The notes beneath the pieces were generated by a model, which saw only the letters and a list, made by a program, of their open reading frames with translations, made no database searches and was not told the DNA's origin. From positions 124,001-188,000 of the forward strand of contig NZ_NPJG01000007.1 of NCBI RefSeq assembly GCF_002251245.1: a stretch of DNA of 64,000 nt, in the 5' to 3' direction. The DNA comes from Prevotella sp. P5-92. Lineage in GTDB: Bacteria > Bacteroidota > Bacteroidia > Bacteroidales > Bacteroidaceae. The position numbers and the translations under genes are program-made. This document shows positions 18,725 to 30,332 of the stretch, one piece after another (within the stretch, counting starts at the first letter, position 1; the number at the start of each line of letters is the position of its first letter).

Positions 18725-19861
18725 CTATATTTCAGTTATTACTTTTTCCATTTGATATTTCCATGACAGATGTTCCACGGTCCTTCTGATGTCAGCGGGA
18801 TCGATGTTACGAGTGTCAATATAATTAATTATCTCTTTTACATTGATTGGAGATTCATCGGCTGGAGCTTTGATGATATATGGCATATTCTCGAAGTCGG
18901 AGTCATTCTCAGAGTAGATAAACGATATGCCACGTGCGGCATATTCACGGTTTTTCAATGTTTTTATCTCAGTTATGCCGCTTCTGTGGCGACCAAGACT
19001 GCCTATGGCAAACACGCATTGATTGAACACCTCATCGAGTTTGTCGCCAAAAAGTTTGCCGTGATTTATGATATATTTCTCTATGCCATATTTTCTTGCC
19101 ATCTGCTCAACCGTAAGATAACCATTGCTGGTCGTTCCGCGGTCATCCTCCCAGCCAACAACGTGGAAATACACCTTCCTGCCATTAGGATTGCTCTTGT
19201 AATACTCTCCAAGACCCGCTACAAGTCGGTCAAAGCCGTGCCAATAATGAATTTCCGCTACGGCAATAAGATGAATGTCCTGCAGCTTCTTGGGATTATG
19301 AAGAGGAATGCTGTCCAGGTCGATACCATTGCTTATGCAGATGGTGCGTTGGCCAAAAATGATCTCCATATTTGAGAACGTCACGATAGCCTCCATCTTG
19401 GCGGCAAGCGCCCTTCTGAACATCATATCGATATAAAGCGGAATCTTGTATTTCAGAGGATAACCCTTGAACTCCTGGTCGTAGGGATAAGTGGGTATTT
19501 CGGTCACGCACTTAATCCCATGCTTCTTTAGTTTCCCGAACAAACACACAAGCACGGGACTTGCATTCATAAAACTGCGGGCATAAACCATTTCGATACC
19601 GTTATCCACGCAATATCTGCAGATGCACCCAAGGTCAATTCTCGACTTTATGGCAGCCAAATTACCTATACCATAATCCTGAATGACCCTATCGTCAACA
19701 TATCTGCAACGATGTCCTCGAGAGTCAAAGTCGTAGTAGCAGAGATGAACTTCATGTCCATTCTGTCTCAACCCTTTCACCTGATAATGGATCTTCTTGC
19801 TTATGCCGCTCTCGTCTGAGAATCCGTGATATACAAGGAATAGTATTTTCATCTTGAACAT
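18725..19861 (-). CDS. GT4-like (GT-B fold) glycosyltransferase
   Basis: A 378-residue enzyme. The N-terminal half starts with KILFLVYHGFSDESGISKKI and carries VYARSFMNASPVL. The C-terminal half begins at the typical ICISNGIDLDSIP hinge and continues with LIAVAEIHYWHGFDRLV (the conserved donor-domain strand) and HGKLFGDKLDEVFNQCVFAIGSLG. The usual E-x7-E motif is only weakly kept (GITEIKTLKNREY). It belongs to the tight leftward operon with gaps of only 5-6 nt on each side. Sugar specificity cannot be read. Confidence 0.8.
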   Translation of the reverse strand: MFKMKILFLVYHGFSDESGISKKIHYQVKGLRQNGHEVHLCYYDFDSRGHRCRYVDDRVIQDYGIGNLAAIKSRIDLGCICRYCVDNGIEMVYARSFMNASPVLVCLFGKLKKHGIKCVTEIPTYPYDQEFKGYPLKYKIPLYIDMMFRRALAAKMEAIVTFSNMEIIFGQRTICISNGIDLDSIPLHNPKKLQDIHLIAVAEIHYWHGFDRLVAGLGEYYKSNPNGRKVYFHVVGWEDDRGTTSNGYLTVEQMARKYGIEKYIINHGKLFGDKLDEVFNQCVFAIGSLGRHRSGITEIKTLKNREYAARGISFIYSENDSDFENMPYIIKAPADESPINVKEIINYIDTRNIDPADIRRTVEHLSWKYQMEKVITEI

Positions 19862-19866
19862 TAATG

Positions 19867-20913
19867 CTATTTATTTGAAAGATGTAGTTTGTCTGCCCAT
19901 AAAGCTGAATATAGGAAAAAACAATTTATATAGAAAATTTTTCTTCTCATAAAACCATTATTCAATATAAAGTCAGTCAACGGAGGCAAAGTGAACAAAC
20001 TAAGAATAAATAAAAACACTCTATATTTCCTAACAAGAAACTTTATAAGCGAATGTCTGATATGTTTCAGTCTTTCTTCTATGTAGAGCTCATTTTTTAA
20101 ATTGGCTCTGTTCTTAACGAACATGTTATAAGCAAAATAGTATGTGTTAACGATAATTGCAGTTTTCCCAACGCAAAGTTTCTCATTTAGATTAGATATA
20201 AAGAAGTCGAGAGCGAAAAGATAGTCGTCAATTGATTTGGATAGTTTCTCAATCGACTGCTTACGAATAATACCATTTAGATTATCCCGATAAAAATATG
20301 TACACTGCGACACTACATATACTTTGTTCACATGAGAAAACAACTGATAGTTTAGCACAATATCCTCAAAATACCTGCCAACGGGAAATCTTAGGTTATG
20401 TATGGAAAATAATTTCCGTTTTATTAGATTATTCCAAGCCGACTTGTTTTCCATTTTCCCAAAACACAACAAATCAATGTATTTTAATATCTCATTATTG
20501 TGGATGTTCATTTGTGGTTTGTTAATTCTTTCATTAAAGAAATTACCAACAACCATATCTATATCTCTTTTTTTCTCAACTCCTTCCATTAGGAGTTCTA
20601 TACTATTGGGATAAATATAATCGTCAGAATCCAAAAAATACAAATATTCACCTGTGGCGATGCTGATACCTGTATTTCTGGCTGAAGAAAGGCCTTTGTT
20701 TTCTTTATGCCGATGAGTGATGAAAGTCATTTCACCTTTGTAATTCCCGATAATATCGTTCACAATATCCATCGACTTGTCGGGTGTGCAATCATCGACT
20801 ATTATGCACTCTATCTTCGAATGGTCATAAGTCTGGCTTATGACAGAATTCAGACATTCCGCCACATATTTCTCTACATTGTAGATAGGTATGATAATCG
20901 ATATTTCTTTCAT
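19867..20913 (-). CDS. GT2 family glycosyltransferase
   Basis: A 348-residue GT-A enzyme with SIIIPIYNVEKYVAECLNSV at the start, CIIVDDCTPDKS (36-47), NKGLSSARNTGI and the metal-binding DSDD at 95-98. The C-terminal 60 residues contain a hydrophobic stretch (FILSLFTLPPLTDFIL) that may anchor the protein to the membrane. It is separated by 2 nt from the Stealth gene upstream and 5 nt from the GT4 gene downstream. Base composition is more AT-rich than the surrounding core genes, as is common for exchangeable polysaccharide genes. Confidence 0.88.
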   Translation of the reverse strand: MKEISIIIPIYNVEKYVAECLNSVISQTYDHSKIECIIVDDCTPDKSMDIVNDIIGNYKGEMTFITHRHKENKGLSSARNTGISIATGEYLYFLDSDDYIYPNSIELLMEGVEKKRDIDMVVGNFFNERINKPQMNIHNNEILKYIDLLCFGKMENKSAWNNLIKRKLFSIHNLRFPVGRYFEDIVLNYQLFSHVNKVYVVSQCTYFYRDNLNGIIRKQSIEKLSKSIDDYLFALDFFISNLNEKLCVGKTAIIVNTYYFAYNMFVKNRANLKNELYIEERLKHIRHSLIKFLVRKYRVFLFILSLFTLPPLTDFILNNGFMRRKIFYINCFFLYSALWADKLHLSNK

Positions 20914-20915
20914 CT

Positions 20916-21935
20916 TTATATTTCAAAAATTGACTTGTCTGGCAATAGCGAATCCAATGCTTCATTTATACGAGGCTTAATCTCCATGAAGTCGGTATTC
21001 GAAAGCAAAGGATTGTCGTTAATTGATATTATATCATATTTCTGTTGGATAATTGAGGTTATTATCTCATCACGGTTGCTTAATGAAGGAGAAAACAGTT
21101 TTCGTCGTTTCATCTTATTATAAGGAGCGAACTTGTTTTCTGCCAACTGCCAATAGCGTACAAGCCATTGGTTGACATCTGTGTTTTGTCGAAATTTGTT
21201 ATGACAATGCTCGTTAAGATAATCGTGGTAGTGATGCCACACTTCATCGAAAGTACTTTTGAGGAAAGACTGTGCAGAGTGATACATATTGAATCCTGTA
21301 AAGAAATGCTGGTTGGCTTTCAATAAAGCTTGCATCATACCATGAATTCCTAAGTAAGGCCCATACCATCTGTACAGGTTTCCTCTTGTTACATTTCGTT
21401 TCCTAAAATGAGCATTAATAAGGCCTAACTGTGTAAATTCAATATGTTGGATTGCCGTGTCATTAGGAACATAAATGCTCAAAAGTGTTTGCTGGAGTGA
21501 AGAATCACAAGGAAGCCCATGACGGAAAAAGTCTGTAGGCTTTAATGGATGAATAGGGAAAATGTCGTCATTCAGATAAATGAAATGCTCGCTAAGTTCT
21601 TCTATTCTATGCAAATTGAGTTCTATTGTATTACTATTAAACGTAGGGAGGTATTCCTTGGGAATATAGTCGGAATGGTTGACAAGCCTTAGCTTTTCAC
21701 AATTCACATTGAGCCATTGAGGCTTTTGTCCACAAGTGATGAGAAAAACACGATTCACCCAAGGCCAGAATTTCTCTATGCCACGGAAGATGTATTGCAG
21801 GTTGTCCCAATCACGATAGCGTGAATCAGATTTGTCGGCAGACTTCACTTCACTATACTGGTCTTTCAACTTCTGCCATTCAAGGTCGTTGCCGTCAACC
21901 CAAGGGATTACTACATCTATTTTATAGTTATTCAT
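20916..21935 (-). CDS. Stealth-family polysaccharide phosphotransferase
   Basis: A 339-residue protein with the Stealth signature regions: CR1 IDVVIPWVDGNDLEWQ at the N-terminus, CR2 RDWDNLQYIFRGIEKFWPWVNRVFLIT and the LNDDIFPI acidic motif, then CR3/CR4-like segments with conserved His residues (VWHHYHDYLNEH). Stealth proteins transfer hexose-1-phosphate from UDP-sugars to make phosphodiester-linked glycans, as in bacterial capsules and in the animal lysosomal GlcNAc-1-phosphotransferase. It therefore suggests a phosphate-containing surface polysaccharide. It sits in the middle of the leftward operon. Confidence 0.85.
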   Translation of the reverse strand: MNNYKIDVVIPWVDGNDLEWQKLKDQYSEVKSADKSDSRYRDWDNLQYIFRGIEKFWPWVNRVFLITCGQKPQWLNVNCEKLRLVNHSDYIPKEYLPTFNSNTIELNLHRIEELSEHFIYLNDDIFPIHPLKPTDFFRHGLPCDSSLQQTLLSIYVPNDTAIQHIEFTQLGLINAHFRKRNVTRGNLYRWYGPYLGIHGMMQALLKANQHFFTGFNMYHSAQSFLKSTFDEVWHHYHDYLNEHCHNKFRQNTDVNQWLVRYWQLAENKFAPYNKMKRRKLFSPSLSNRDEIITSIIQQKYDIISINDNPLLSNTDFMEIKPRINEALDSLLPDKSIFEI

Positions 21936-21962
21936 ATCTTCTGTCTTATAAGTTTATTTAAG

Positions 21963-22199
21963 TTAATTTTCATCCACAGGACAATCTTTCAGTATTCCCA
22001 AGTCAATTTCCAAAAACCTTAATCCTACATGATATCTGTCTGCAATCTTTAGTAACCTCTTTACAGTGCTGTCTTTCAACCCGTTGTGCAATAGATACAT
22101 TGTCACGTCATCGGATGTAACGTTGATTCCGACGGATGTCACGACAACACCAAACATTGGTGCCAATTTCTCGTTTGAACAGCATGCAATGTGAATCAT
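21963..22199 (-). pseudogene. truncated GT8 glycosyltransferase (N-terminal fragment)
   Basis: Only 78 residues. The reading frame IHIACCSNEKLAPMFGVVV, then DDVTMYLLHNGLKDS, matches the first quarter of GT8 (LgtC/GspA-like) transferases. It stops before the DxD metal site that the family needs, and the Stealth gene starts 27 nt later, so no remainder of the enzyme is present in any frame. I read this as a decayed gene left after recombination in the operon. A short stand-alone protein cannot be excluded, since the frame is intact and gaps to both neighbours are small (15 and 27 nt). Confidence 0.7.
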
Positions 22200-22214
22200 T
22201 GTATTGTCCTCAAT

Positions 22215-23357
22215 TTAAATATCCAATATTTTCTCAACTATCGGAGCCATATCGTAGTACTTGTATTCCGCAAGGCGGCCTCCGAAGATAACGTCTGGCT
22301 CTTGGTCTGCCAATGCCTTATAACTGGCATAGAGTTGCATATTCTTATCGTCGTTCACAGGATAGTATGGCTCCAGTCCTTCGTGCCATTCCTGCGGATA
22401 TTCCTTGGTGACCACGGTCTTGGGAATGTCATAGACCTTGTCGCCAAACATCTCGAAATGCTTGTGTTCGATGGTGCGGGTGTAAGCCACTTCCTTGTCG
22501 GTATAGTTCACCACTGCATTGCCCTGAAAGTTAGGACAGTCGAGTGTCTCGTGTTCGAAGCGTAGGCTGCGGTAGTCGAGGCGGCCGTAGCGATAGTCAT
22601 AGAACTGGTCAATCTTTGCAGTGAAGACGAGTTTGTCTGCTATTTCCCTCCATCGGTGTATGTTAGCTTCGGGACAGAGGTCGTTTGGCTTGAAGAAGTC
22701 GATGCCGGTAAGAATGTCGCATCCTTTTAGCAGTCCGTCGATCAGTTTGTTGTATCCGCCGATGGGAATGCCCTGATATGTGTCGTTGAAGTAGTTGTTG
22801 TCATAAACGAATCTCACGGGCAGTCGCTTGATGATGAATGCGGGCAGCTCTGTGCAAGGGCGGCCCCACTGCTTCTCGGTATATTCCTTGATGAGCACCT
22901 CGTAGATGTCCTTTCCCACGAGCATGAGAGCCTGTTCTTCAAGATTTTGTGGCTGTCGGCCGTTGAGTCTTTCTCTCATTTCCTGTTTCTGCTCCTCTAT
23001 GATGCGTCGTGCCTCGTCTGGTGTGGTAATGTTCCACATCCGTGCGAAGGTGTTCATGTTGAAGGGCAGGTTATAGAGTCTGCCGTGGTATTTGGCGAGT
23101 GGTGAGTTGGTGTATCTGTTGAATGGTACGATGGAGTTGACGAAGTCCCACACCTTCTTGTTTGAGGTATGGAATATATGTGCACCATATTTATGTACGT
23201 TGATGCCCTCAATATTCTCGCAGTAGATATTTCCGCCGGTATGCTGTCGGCGGTCGATGACGAGGCATTTCTTGCCTTGGGTTGTCATGCGCCATGCCAT
23301 CATTGCCCCGTAGAGTCCTGCTCCTACTATAAGGTAGTCGTATTTGTTCTCCATCAT
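22215..23357 (-). CDS. glf: UDP-galactopyranose mutase
   Basis: A 380-residue FAD enzyme that converts UDP-galactopyranose to UDP-galactofuranose. Seen: DYLIVGAGLYGAMMAWRM (FAD-binding GxGxxG), HTGGNIYCENIEGINVHKYGAHIFHT, the substrate-loop RYTNSPLAKYHGRLYNLPFNMNTF, KQWGRPCTELPAFIIKRLPVR and the C-terminal FGGRLAEYKYYDM. Every conserved block is present and length is typical. Its presence says that the glycan made by this operon contains galactofuranose and that one of the neighbouring transferases is probably a Galf transferase. Confidence 0.96.
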   Translation of the reverse strand: MMENKYDYLIVGAGLYGAMMAWRMTTQGKKCLVIDRRQHTGGNIYCENIEGINVHKYGAHIFHTSNKKVWDFVNSIVPFNRYTNSPLAKYHGRLYNLPFNMNTFARMWNITTPDEARRIIEEQKQEMRERLNGRQPQNLEEQALMLVGKDIYEVLIKEYTEKQWGRPCTELPAFIIKRLPVRFVYDNNYFNDTYQGIPIGGYNKLIDGLLKGCDILTGIDFFKPNDLCPEANIHRWREIADKLVFTAKIDQFYDYRYGRLDYRSLRFEHETLDCPNFQGNAVVNYTDKEVAYTRTIEHKHFEMFGDKVYDIPKTVVTKEYPQEWHEGLEPYYPVNDDKNMQLYASYKALADQEPDVIFGGRLAEYKYYDMAPIVEKILDI

Positions 23358-23375
23358 TTGTTTACAGGTTTTTGT

Positions 23376-24224
23376 TTATTGTTTTATGATATTCTCCTCA
23401 GCATCGTCGTAATGGTCTGTTTTGAAGAATATGCGGCTGATGCCTTTCAGTTGCACCTTTGCCCTATAGGTAAGGTTTTGTATGAGTGAGCCGTTGCCGA
23501 GAGTTCCGTAACCGGTGACAGGCCGTGCCTTCCGGTTGTGGACGAAGGCTATGCGACCGTATTTCTTGAGTGAGAGAGCGAGCGAGCCGTCCTCGCCTCG
23601 ACGGATGTCAGTGCGGATTTTTTCCTTTCGCGCGAAGTCGGCGTTAAAGGCGAATACCATGCCTCGAATACACAGCTCAGGCCGTTTGAAGTGTTGTATC
23701 CAAAGGAAAGTGTCGCGCACAAACTCAAAACACGTCAACGACAATGCTGAGTGATGCTTGTCGGGATAATAGCTCCAGAAACTTCCTACGCATGAAACGC
23801 CTGGTTTTATGAGCGTTTGCATCATGGTGTCAACATAGAGTGGGGGATAGAACGTGTCGGCATCAATAAAGAAATGGTATTTCCCTTTTGAATTATCCAA
23901 GCCGCATTGCCGGGCGAACCCTGGACTCTTCTTTGTCTCGTTGAAATATCTCACACCAAGAGCCTTATACACCTCTTCGGTATTGTCGGATGAGCTGTTG
24001 TTTACTCCAAGTATCTCAATGGGATATTTTGTTTTCAGTTCGCTCAGCGACCACAGACAGGCGGCGAGTCGTTGTCCTTCGTTATAAGCAATGACCACCA
24101 CCGACACAAGCGGTTGGTCTGATTGCAACAACTGTAGTCGCTCGCGTATTTCGCTGATGGTGCTCCGAGGCACATCGTCGAAGGGCTTGTTGTATATAGA
24201 TAGATATTTTTTATACCATGCCAT
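23376..24224 (-). CDS. GT2 family glycosyltransferase
   Basis: A 282-residue GT-A enzyme with SVVVIAYNEGQRLAACLWSL near residue 41, GVNNSSSDNTEE (73-84) and the metal-binding DAD at 121-123, followed by IRRGEDGSLALSLKKYG, which holds the GEDG acidic motif. The N-terminal 40 residues are a charged lead-in. It is first in the leftward polysaccharide operon, 18 nt ahead of glf, behind a good promoter at 24273-24303. Confidence 0.87.
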   Translation of the reverse strand: MAWYKKYLSIYNKPFDDVPRSTISEIRERLQLLQSDQPLVSVVVIAYNEGQRLAACLWSLSELKTKYPIEILGVNNSSSDNTEEVYKALGVRYFNETKKSPGFARQCGLDNSKGKYHFFIDADTFYPPLYVDTMMQTLIKPGVSCVGSFWSYYPDKHHSALSLTCFEFVRDTFLWIQHFKRPELCIRGMVFAFNADFARKEKIRTDIRRGEDGSLALSLKKYGRIAFVHNRKARPVTGYGTLGNGSLIQNLTYRAKVQLKGISRIFFKTDHYDDAEENIIKQ

Positions 24225-24272
24225 AGGTTGTATTCTGTATAACTTTCAGCTAAACTGCCACATTAATTTCTG

Positions 24273-24303
24273 CAAAGTTAATGCAAAATGAAGAAAAATC
24301 AAA
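24273..24303 (-). promoter_or_regulatory. promoter of the polysaccharide operon
   Basis: On the minus strand: TTTG (complement of 24300-24303), 19 nt, then TAACTTTG (complement of 24273-24280). It diverges from the thiamin promoter, with only 17 nt between the two -33 boxes. All genes from 24224 down to 17738 follow with gaps of at most 27 nt, so one transcript is likely. Confidence 0.65.
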
Positions 24304-24320
24304 AGAAAAGTCAGAAAAGT

Positions 24321-24351
24321 TTTGGTAATTAATTATTTTTTAATACCTTTG
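24321..24351 (+). promoter_or_regulatory. promoter of the thiamin operon
   Basis: TTTG at 24321-24324, 19 nt, then TACCTTTG at 24344-24351, placing the start of transcription about 10-15 nt ahead of the riboswitch. Confidence 0.68.
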
Positions 24352-24369
24352 CTGCCGAAAAGAGATAAA

Positions 24370-24448
24370 ACGAGGGGTGCTTGTGCTATTGCCAGGCTGA
24401 GATTATACCCATAGAACCTGATACGGACAATGCCGACGCAGGGAAAGT
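24370..24448 (+). promoter_or_regulatory. TPP riboswitch (THI box)
   Basis: The thi-box elements occur in order: GAGGGGTGC at 24372, GCTGAGA at 24396-24402, ACCC, AACCTGATA at 24415-24423, and the closing ACAATGCCGACGCAGGGA near 24427-24444. These are the pyrimidine- and pyrophosphate-sensor helices of the TPP aptamer. No T-run terminator follows in the 110 nt before thiG, so control is more likely at translation or through a less obvious fold. Confidence 0.95.
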
Positions 24449-24558
24449 GTTATCTGTGGCATCAAGTCATCATCTTGTTTCATTCTCGTCATAGCAAAAA
24501 AAACAAGGCGACAATATATATCGTCATAGTATATATAAATTAAACAAGGTAAGCAATA

Positions 24559-25335
24559 ATGGAAAAACTTGTAATCGCAGGCAAAGAGTTTGCCTCAAGA
24601 CTATTTCTCGGCACCGGTAAGTTTGGTGACAACGAGACCATGAGTAAGGCCATAACAGCGTCAGGCACAGAGATGGTGACGATGGCCATGAAACGTATTG
24701 AATTGGGCAATGACGACGACGACATGATGAAACATATCGCCAAACCAGGCATCCAGCTTCTGCCAAACACTTCTGGCACACGCAATGCCGAAGAGGCTGT
24801 GTTTGCCGCCAAGATGGCACGCGAGGCCTTTGGCACCAACTGGTTAAAGTTAGAGATACATCCCGACCCACGCTATCTGTTGCCCGACCCGATAGAGACG
24901 CTCAAAGCGACTGAGATGCTGGTGAAGGAAGGCTTTGTGGTGCTGCCTTATTGTCAGGCAGATCCAGTGCTCTGTAAGCGACTGGCAGAAGCCGGTGCTG
25001 CCACCGTCATGCCTCTTGCCGCTCCCATCGGCACCAACAAGGGACTTCGCACCATCGACTTCCTCAATATCATCATCGAGGAGGCTACCGTTCCTGTCGT
25101 GGTGGATGCAGGCATAGGCTCTCCGAGCGATGCCGCCAAGGCTATGGAGATAGGAGCCGACGCTTGTCTGGTCAATACCGCAATATCTGTGGCTGGCGAT
25201 CCCGTAGCCATGGCCATGGCGTTTAAGAAGGCAGTGGAGTGTGGACGTGAGGCTTACGAGGCAGGACTTGCCGTTCAGGCTGCATCGTTCGAGGCTGAAG
25301 CCAGCTCGCCGTTGACTGCATTTTTAAATCAATGA
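24559..25335 (+). CDS. thiG: thiazole synthase ThiG
   Basis: A 258-residue TIM-barrel enzyme that builds the thiazole phosphate of thiamin from deoxyxylulose-5-phosphate, ThiS-thiocarboxylate and dehydroglycine. Seen: [11 protein letters not shown] at the N-terminus, [18 protein letters not shown] with the Schiff-base lysine, [14 protein letters not shown], and [28 protein letters not shown]. It is the first gene after the riboswitch, which differs from the commonly seen thiS-first order. The end of the gene contains one copy of a 16-bp sequence (TTAAATCAATGACACA) repeated 40 bp further on. Confidence 0.97.
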   Translation: MEKLVIAGKEFASRLFLGTGKFGDNETMSKAITASGTEMVTMAMKRIELGNDDDDMMKHIAKPGIQLLPNTSGTRNAEEAVFAAKMAREAFGTNWLKLEIHPDPRYLLPDPIETLKATEMLVKEGFVVLPYCQADPVLCKRLAEAGAATVMPLAAPIGTNKGLRTIDFLNIIIEEATVPVVVDAGIGSPSDAAKAMEIGADACLVNTAISVAGDPVAMAMAFKKAVECGREAYEAGLAVQAASFEAEASSPLTAFLNQ

Positions 25336-25394
25336 CACATTTTTTCTGATATTCCTCAGAAACTTAAATCAATGACACAACCAAAGATACAAAG

Positions 25395-25592
25395 ATGAAA
25401 GTAAGAATAAACAATAACGAAGTGGAGACACAGGCAACCACCGTGGCCGAACTTGCACAGGAGCAGAAACTGCCCGAGAAGGGAGTGGCTGTGGCTATAA
25501 GCAACGAGATGGTTCCTCGTACCGAGTGGGCTCAGCGTGCCTTGAAAGAGGGTGACGACATCGTTATTTTAAAGGCATTTTGCGGAGGATAA
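25395..25592 (+). CDS. thiS: sulfur carrier protein ThiS
   Basis: A 65-residue ubiquitin-fold protein ending in the diagnostic Gly-Gly (AFCGG). The C-terminal glycine is adenylated and thiocarboxylated to deliver sulfur to ThiG. The start MKVRINNNEVETQATTVAEL and the ALKEGDDIVIL strand are typical. It sits 59 nt after thiG. The adenylating enzyme ThiF, normally adjacent, is not in this window. Confidence 0.95.
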   Translation: MKVRINNNEVETQATTVAELAQEQKLPEKGVAVAISNEMVPRTEWAQRALKEGDDIVILKAFCGG

Positions 25593-25689
25593 TAAACAAT
25601 TCTTTCGGAAATGGGAAGTAAAGAAGTTAAGGAAGCATTTCATATAATTGAATAAATTATACCTCAAAGGCTTGATAAAATAATTGACA

Positions 25690-26826
25690 ATGTTTTACGA
25701 CGAAATACAAAAATACGATTGGGACGAGACGACCCTTCAGATAATGTCAAAGACCGATGCCGACGTGCGTCGGGCCTTAGGCAAACAACGTCTCACCATC
25801 GACGACTTCATGGCACTTGTCTCGCCTGCCGCCGAGAAATATATCGAACCGATGGCACGTCTTAGCCAACGCATCACACGCGAACGCTTCGGCAAGACCA
25901 TCAATATGTTTATACCTATTTATATTGCAAACTCGTGCTCCAACTCGTGTGTCTATTGCGGTTTCCACGTACAGAACCCAATGGCACGCACCATACTCAC
26001 AGAAGAAGAGATCGTAAGAGAATATGAGGCGATAAAGAAGCTCGGACAGTTTGACAATCTGCTCGTCCTCACCGGCGAGAATAAAGTGCTCACAGGCGTG
26101 AAATACATAGCGAAAGCCCTCGACCTCGCAAAGCCTTATTTCAACAACCTGCAAATCGAGGTAATGCCGCTCGATACCGAGGAGTACGCCGAACTGCGTA
26201 ATCATGGACTCAACGGAGTAATCTGTTTTCAAGAGACTTACAACGAGAAGCGATATAAGGTGTATCATCCACGCGGACCAAAGTCTGACTACAAGTGGCG
26301 AATAAACGGCTACGACCGTATGGGTATGGCTGGAGTTCACAAGATAGGCATGGGAGCCTTGATAGGACTAGAGGACTGGCGCACCGAGGTGGTGATGTTA
26401 GCACGCCATCTGCGCTATCTTGAGAAGACATACTGGCGTACTCAATACTCAGTCAACTTCCCTCGCATGAGAGTGGCAGAGAACGGCGGTTTCCAACCCA
26501 ATGTGGAAATGTCCGACCGCGAGCTGGCGCAGGTGACCTTCGCCATGCGCATCTTCGACCACGATGTAGATATCTCCTATTCAACACGCGAGACAGCCGA
26601 AGTGAGAAATAATATGGCAACGCTTGGCGTGACCACCATGTCGGCTGAGAGCCATACTGATCCGGGAGGCTATTGCTGTCATCCCGACTCGTTGGCGCAG
26701 TTTGAAATCAGCGACCCACGCACAGCCAAGCAGGTGGATGCCGACCTCAGAGCGTTAGGCATGGAACCGGTTTGGAAAAATTGGGACAGAAGTTTTGACC
26801 GATGGGACGTTATTTCACAACACTGA
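25690..26826 (+). CDS. thiH: 2-iminoacetate synthase ThiH
   Basis: A 378-residue radical SAM tyrosine lyase that makes dehydroglycine for ThiG, the oxygen-sensitive alternative to ThiO. The cluster motif CSNSCVYCGF (CxxxCxxC) is near residue 80, and the C-terminal DPGGYCCHPD and SFDRWDVISQH are present. The ATG at 25690 is preferred to an in-frame TTG two codons upstream. Using ThiH rather than ThiO agrees with an anaerobic life. The gap to thiS (97 nt) contains a fragment similar to the dispersed GGAAGTTAAAGAAG repeat. The 3' end overlaps thiD by 25 nt. Confidence 0.96.
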   Translation: MFYDEIQKYDWDETTLQIMSKTDADVRRALGKQRLTIDDFMALVSPAAEKYIEPMARLSQRITRERFGKTINMFIPIYIANSCSNSCVYCGFHVQNPMARTILTEEEIVREYEAIKKLGQFDNLLVLTGENKVLTGVKYIAKALDLAKPYFNNLQIEVMPLDTEEYAELRNHGLNGVICFQETYNEKRYKVYHPRGPKSDYKWRINGYDRMGMAGVHKIGMGALIGLEDWRTEVVMLARHLRYLEKTYWRTQYSVNFPRMRVAENGGFQPNVEMSDRELAQVTFAMRIFDHDVDISYSTRETAEVRNNMATLGVTTMSAESHTDPGGYCCHPDSLAQFEISDPRTAKQVDADLRALGMEPVWKNWDRSFDRWDVISQH

Positions 26827-27604
26827 CCATTGCCGGAAGCGACTCGTCGGGTGGGGCAGGCATTCAGGCAGACATAAAGACTATGTCGGCCCTCGGGTGT
26901 TATGCCGCCTCGGCCATCACCGCCATCACGGTGCAGAACACTACCGGTGTCAGCGCCGTACATGCCGTGCCGCCAGAAATAGTAGCAGGGCAGATAGATG
27001 CCGTGATGGACGATATCCGCCCATTGGCTGTAAAGGTGGGCATGGTAAACGACACGACCACCATCCACGCCATTGCCGACACACTCAGGCGTCACGAGCT
27101 GAAGCATCTCGTTGTTGACCCCGTGATGGTGGCGACAAGCGGATCACGACTGATGGAAGACGACGCCGTGGCTACGTTTTGTAGTGAATTGCTGCCCTTG
27201 GCTACATTGCTCACGCCCAATATCCCCGAAGCTGAGGTGCTTTCAGGCATAAAAATCACCGACAAGACCACGATGGACGAGGCAGGACGGAAAATACTGA
27301 CATTAGGTTGCCGTGCTGTGCTCATTAAGGGCGGACATTTCGACGGGACTAAGACAGACCGCCTGTATGGCGACGTAGAACGCGAATATGTGTCGGATAA
27401 TGTTGCCACACGCAACACCCATGGCACAGGCTGCACGCTCTCCTCAGCCATCACCGCACTGCTTGCCTTAGGGTTGCCTGTAGAGGAGGCAATAGGCAAG
27501 GCGAAACAATGGCTCACCGAAGCTCTCCGCTATGGAGCCGACGTGGAGATAGGCAAAGGTCATGGACCGGTAAATCATTTCTATAACCCACAAAAGATGA
27601 AGAT

Positions 27605-27626
<22 letters not shown>
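26802..27626 (+). CDS. thiD: hydroxymethylpyrimidine/phosphomethylpyrimidine kinase
   Basis: A 274-residue ribokinase-fold enzyme that phosphorylates HMP and HMP-phosphate to HMP pyrophosphate. Seen: TIAGSDSSGGAGIQADIKTM at the start, GMVNDTTT, VVDPVMVATSGS, LTPNIPEAEVLSG and the anion-hole RNTHGTGCTLSSAI. The start at 26802 lies inside the 3' end of thiH, and the 3' end overlaps thiE by 22 nt, so translation is coupled along the operon. Confidence 0.97.
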
Positions 27627-30328
<2,702 letters not shown>

Positions 30329-30332
30329 GAAT

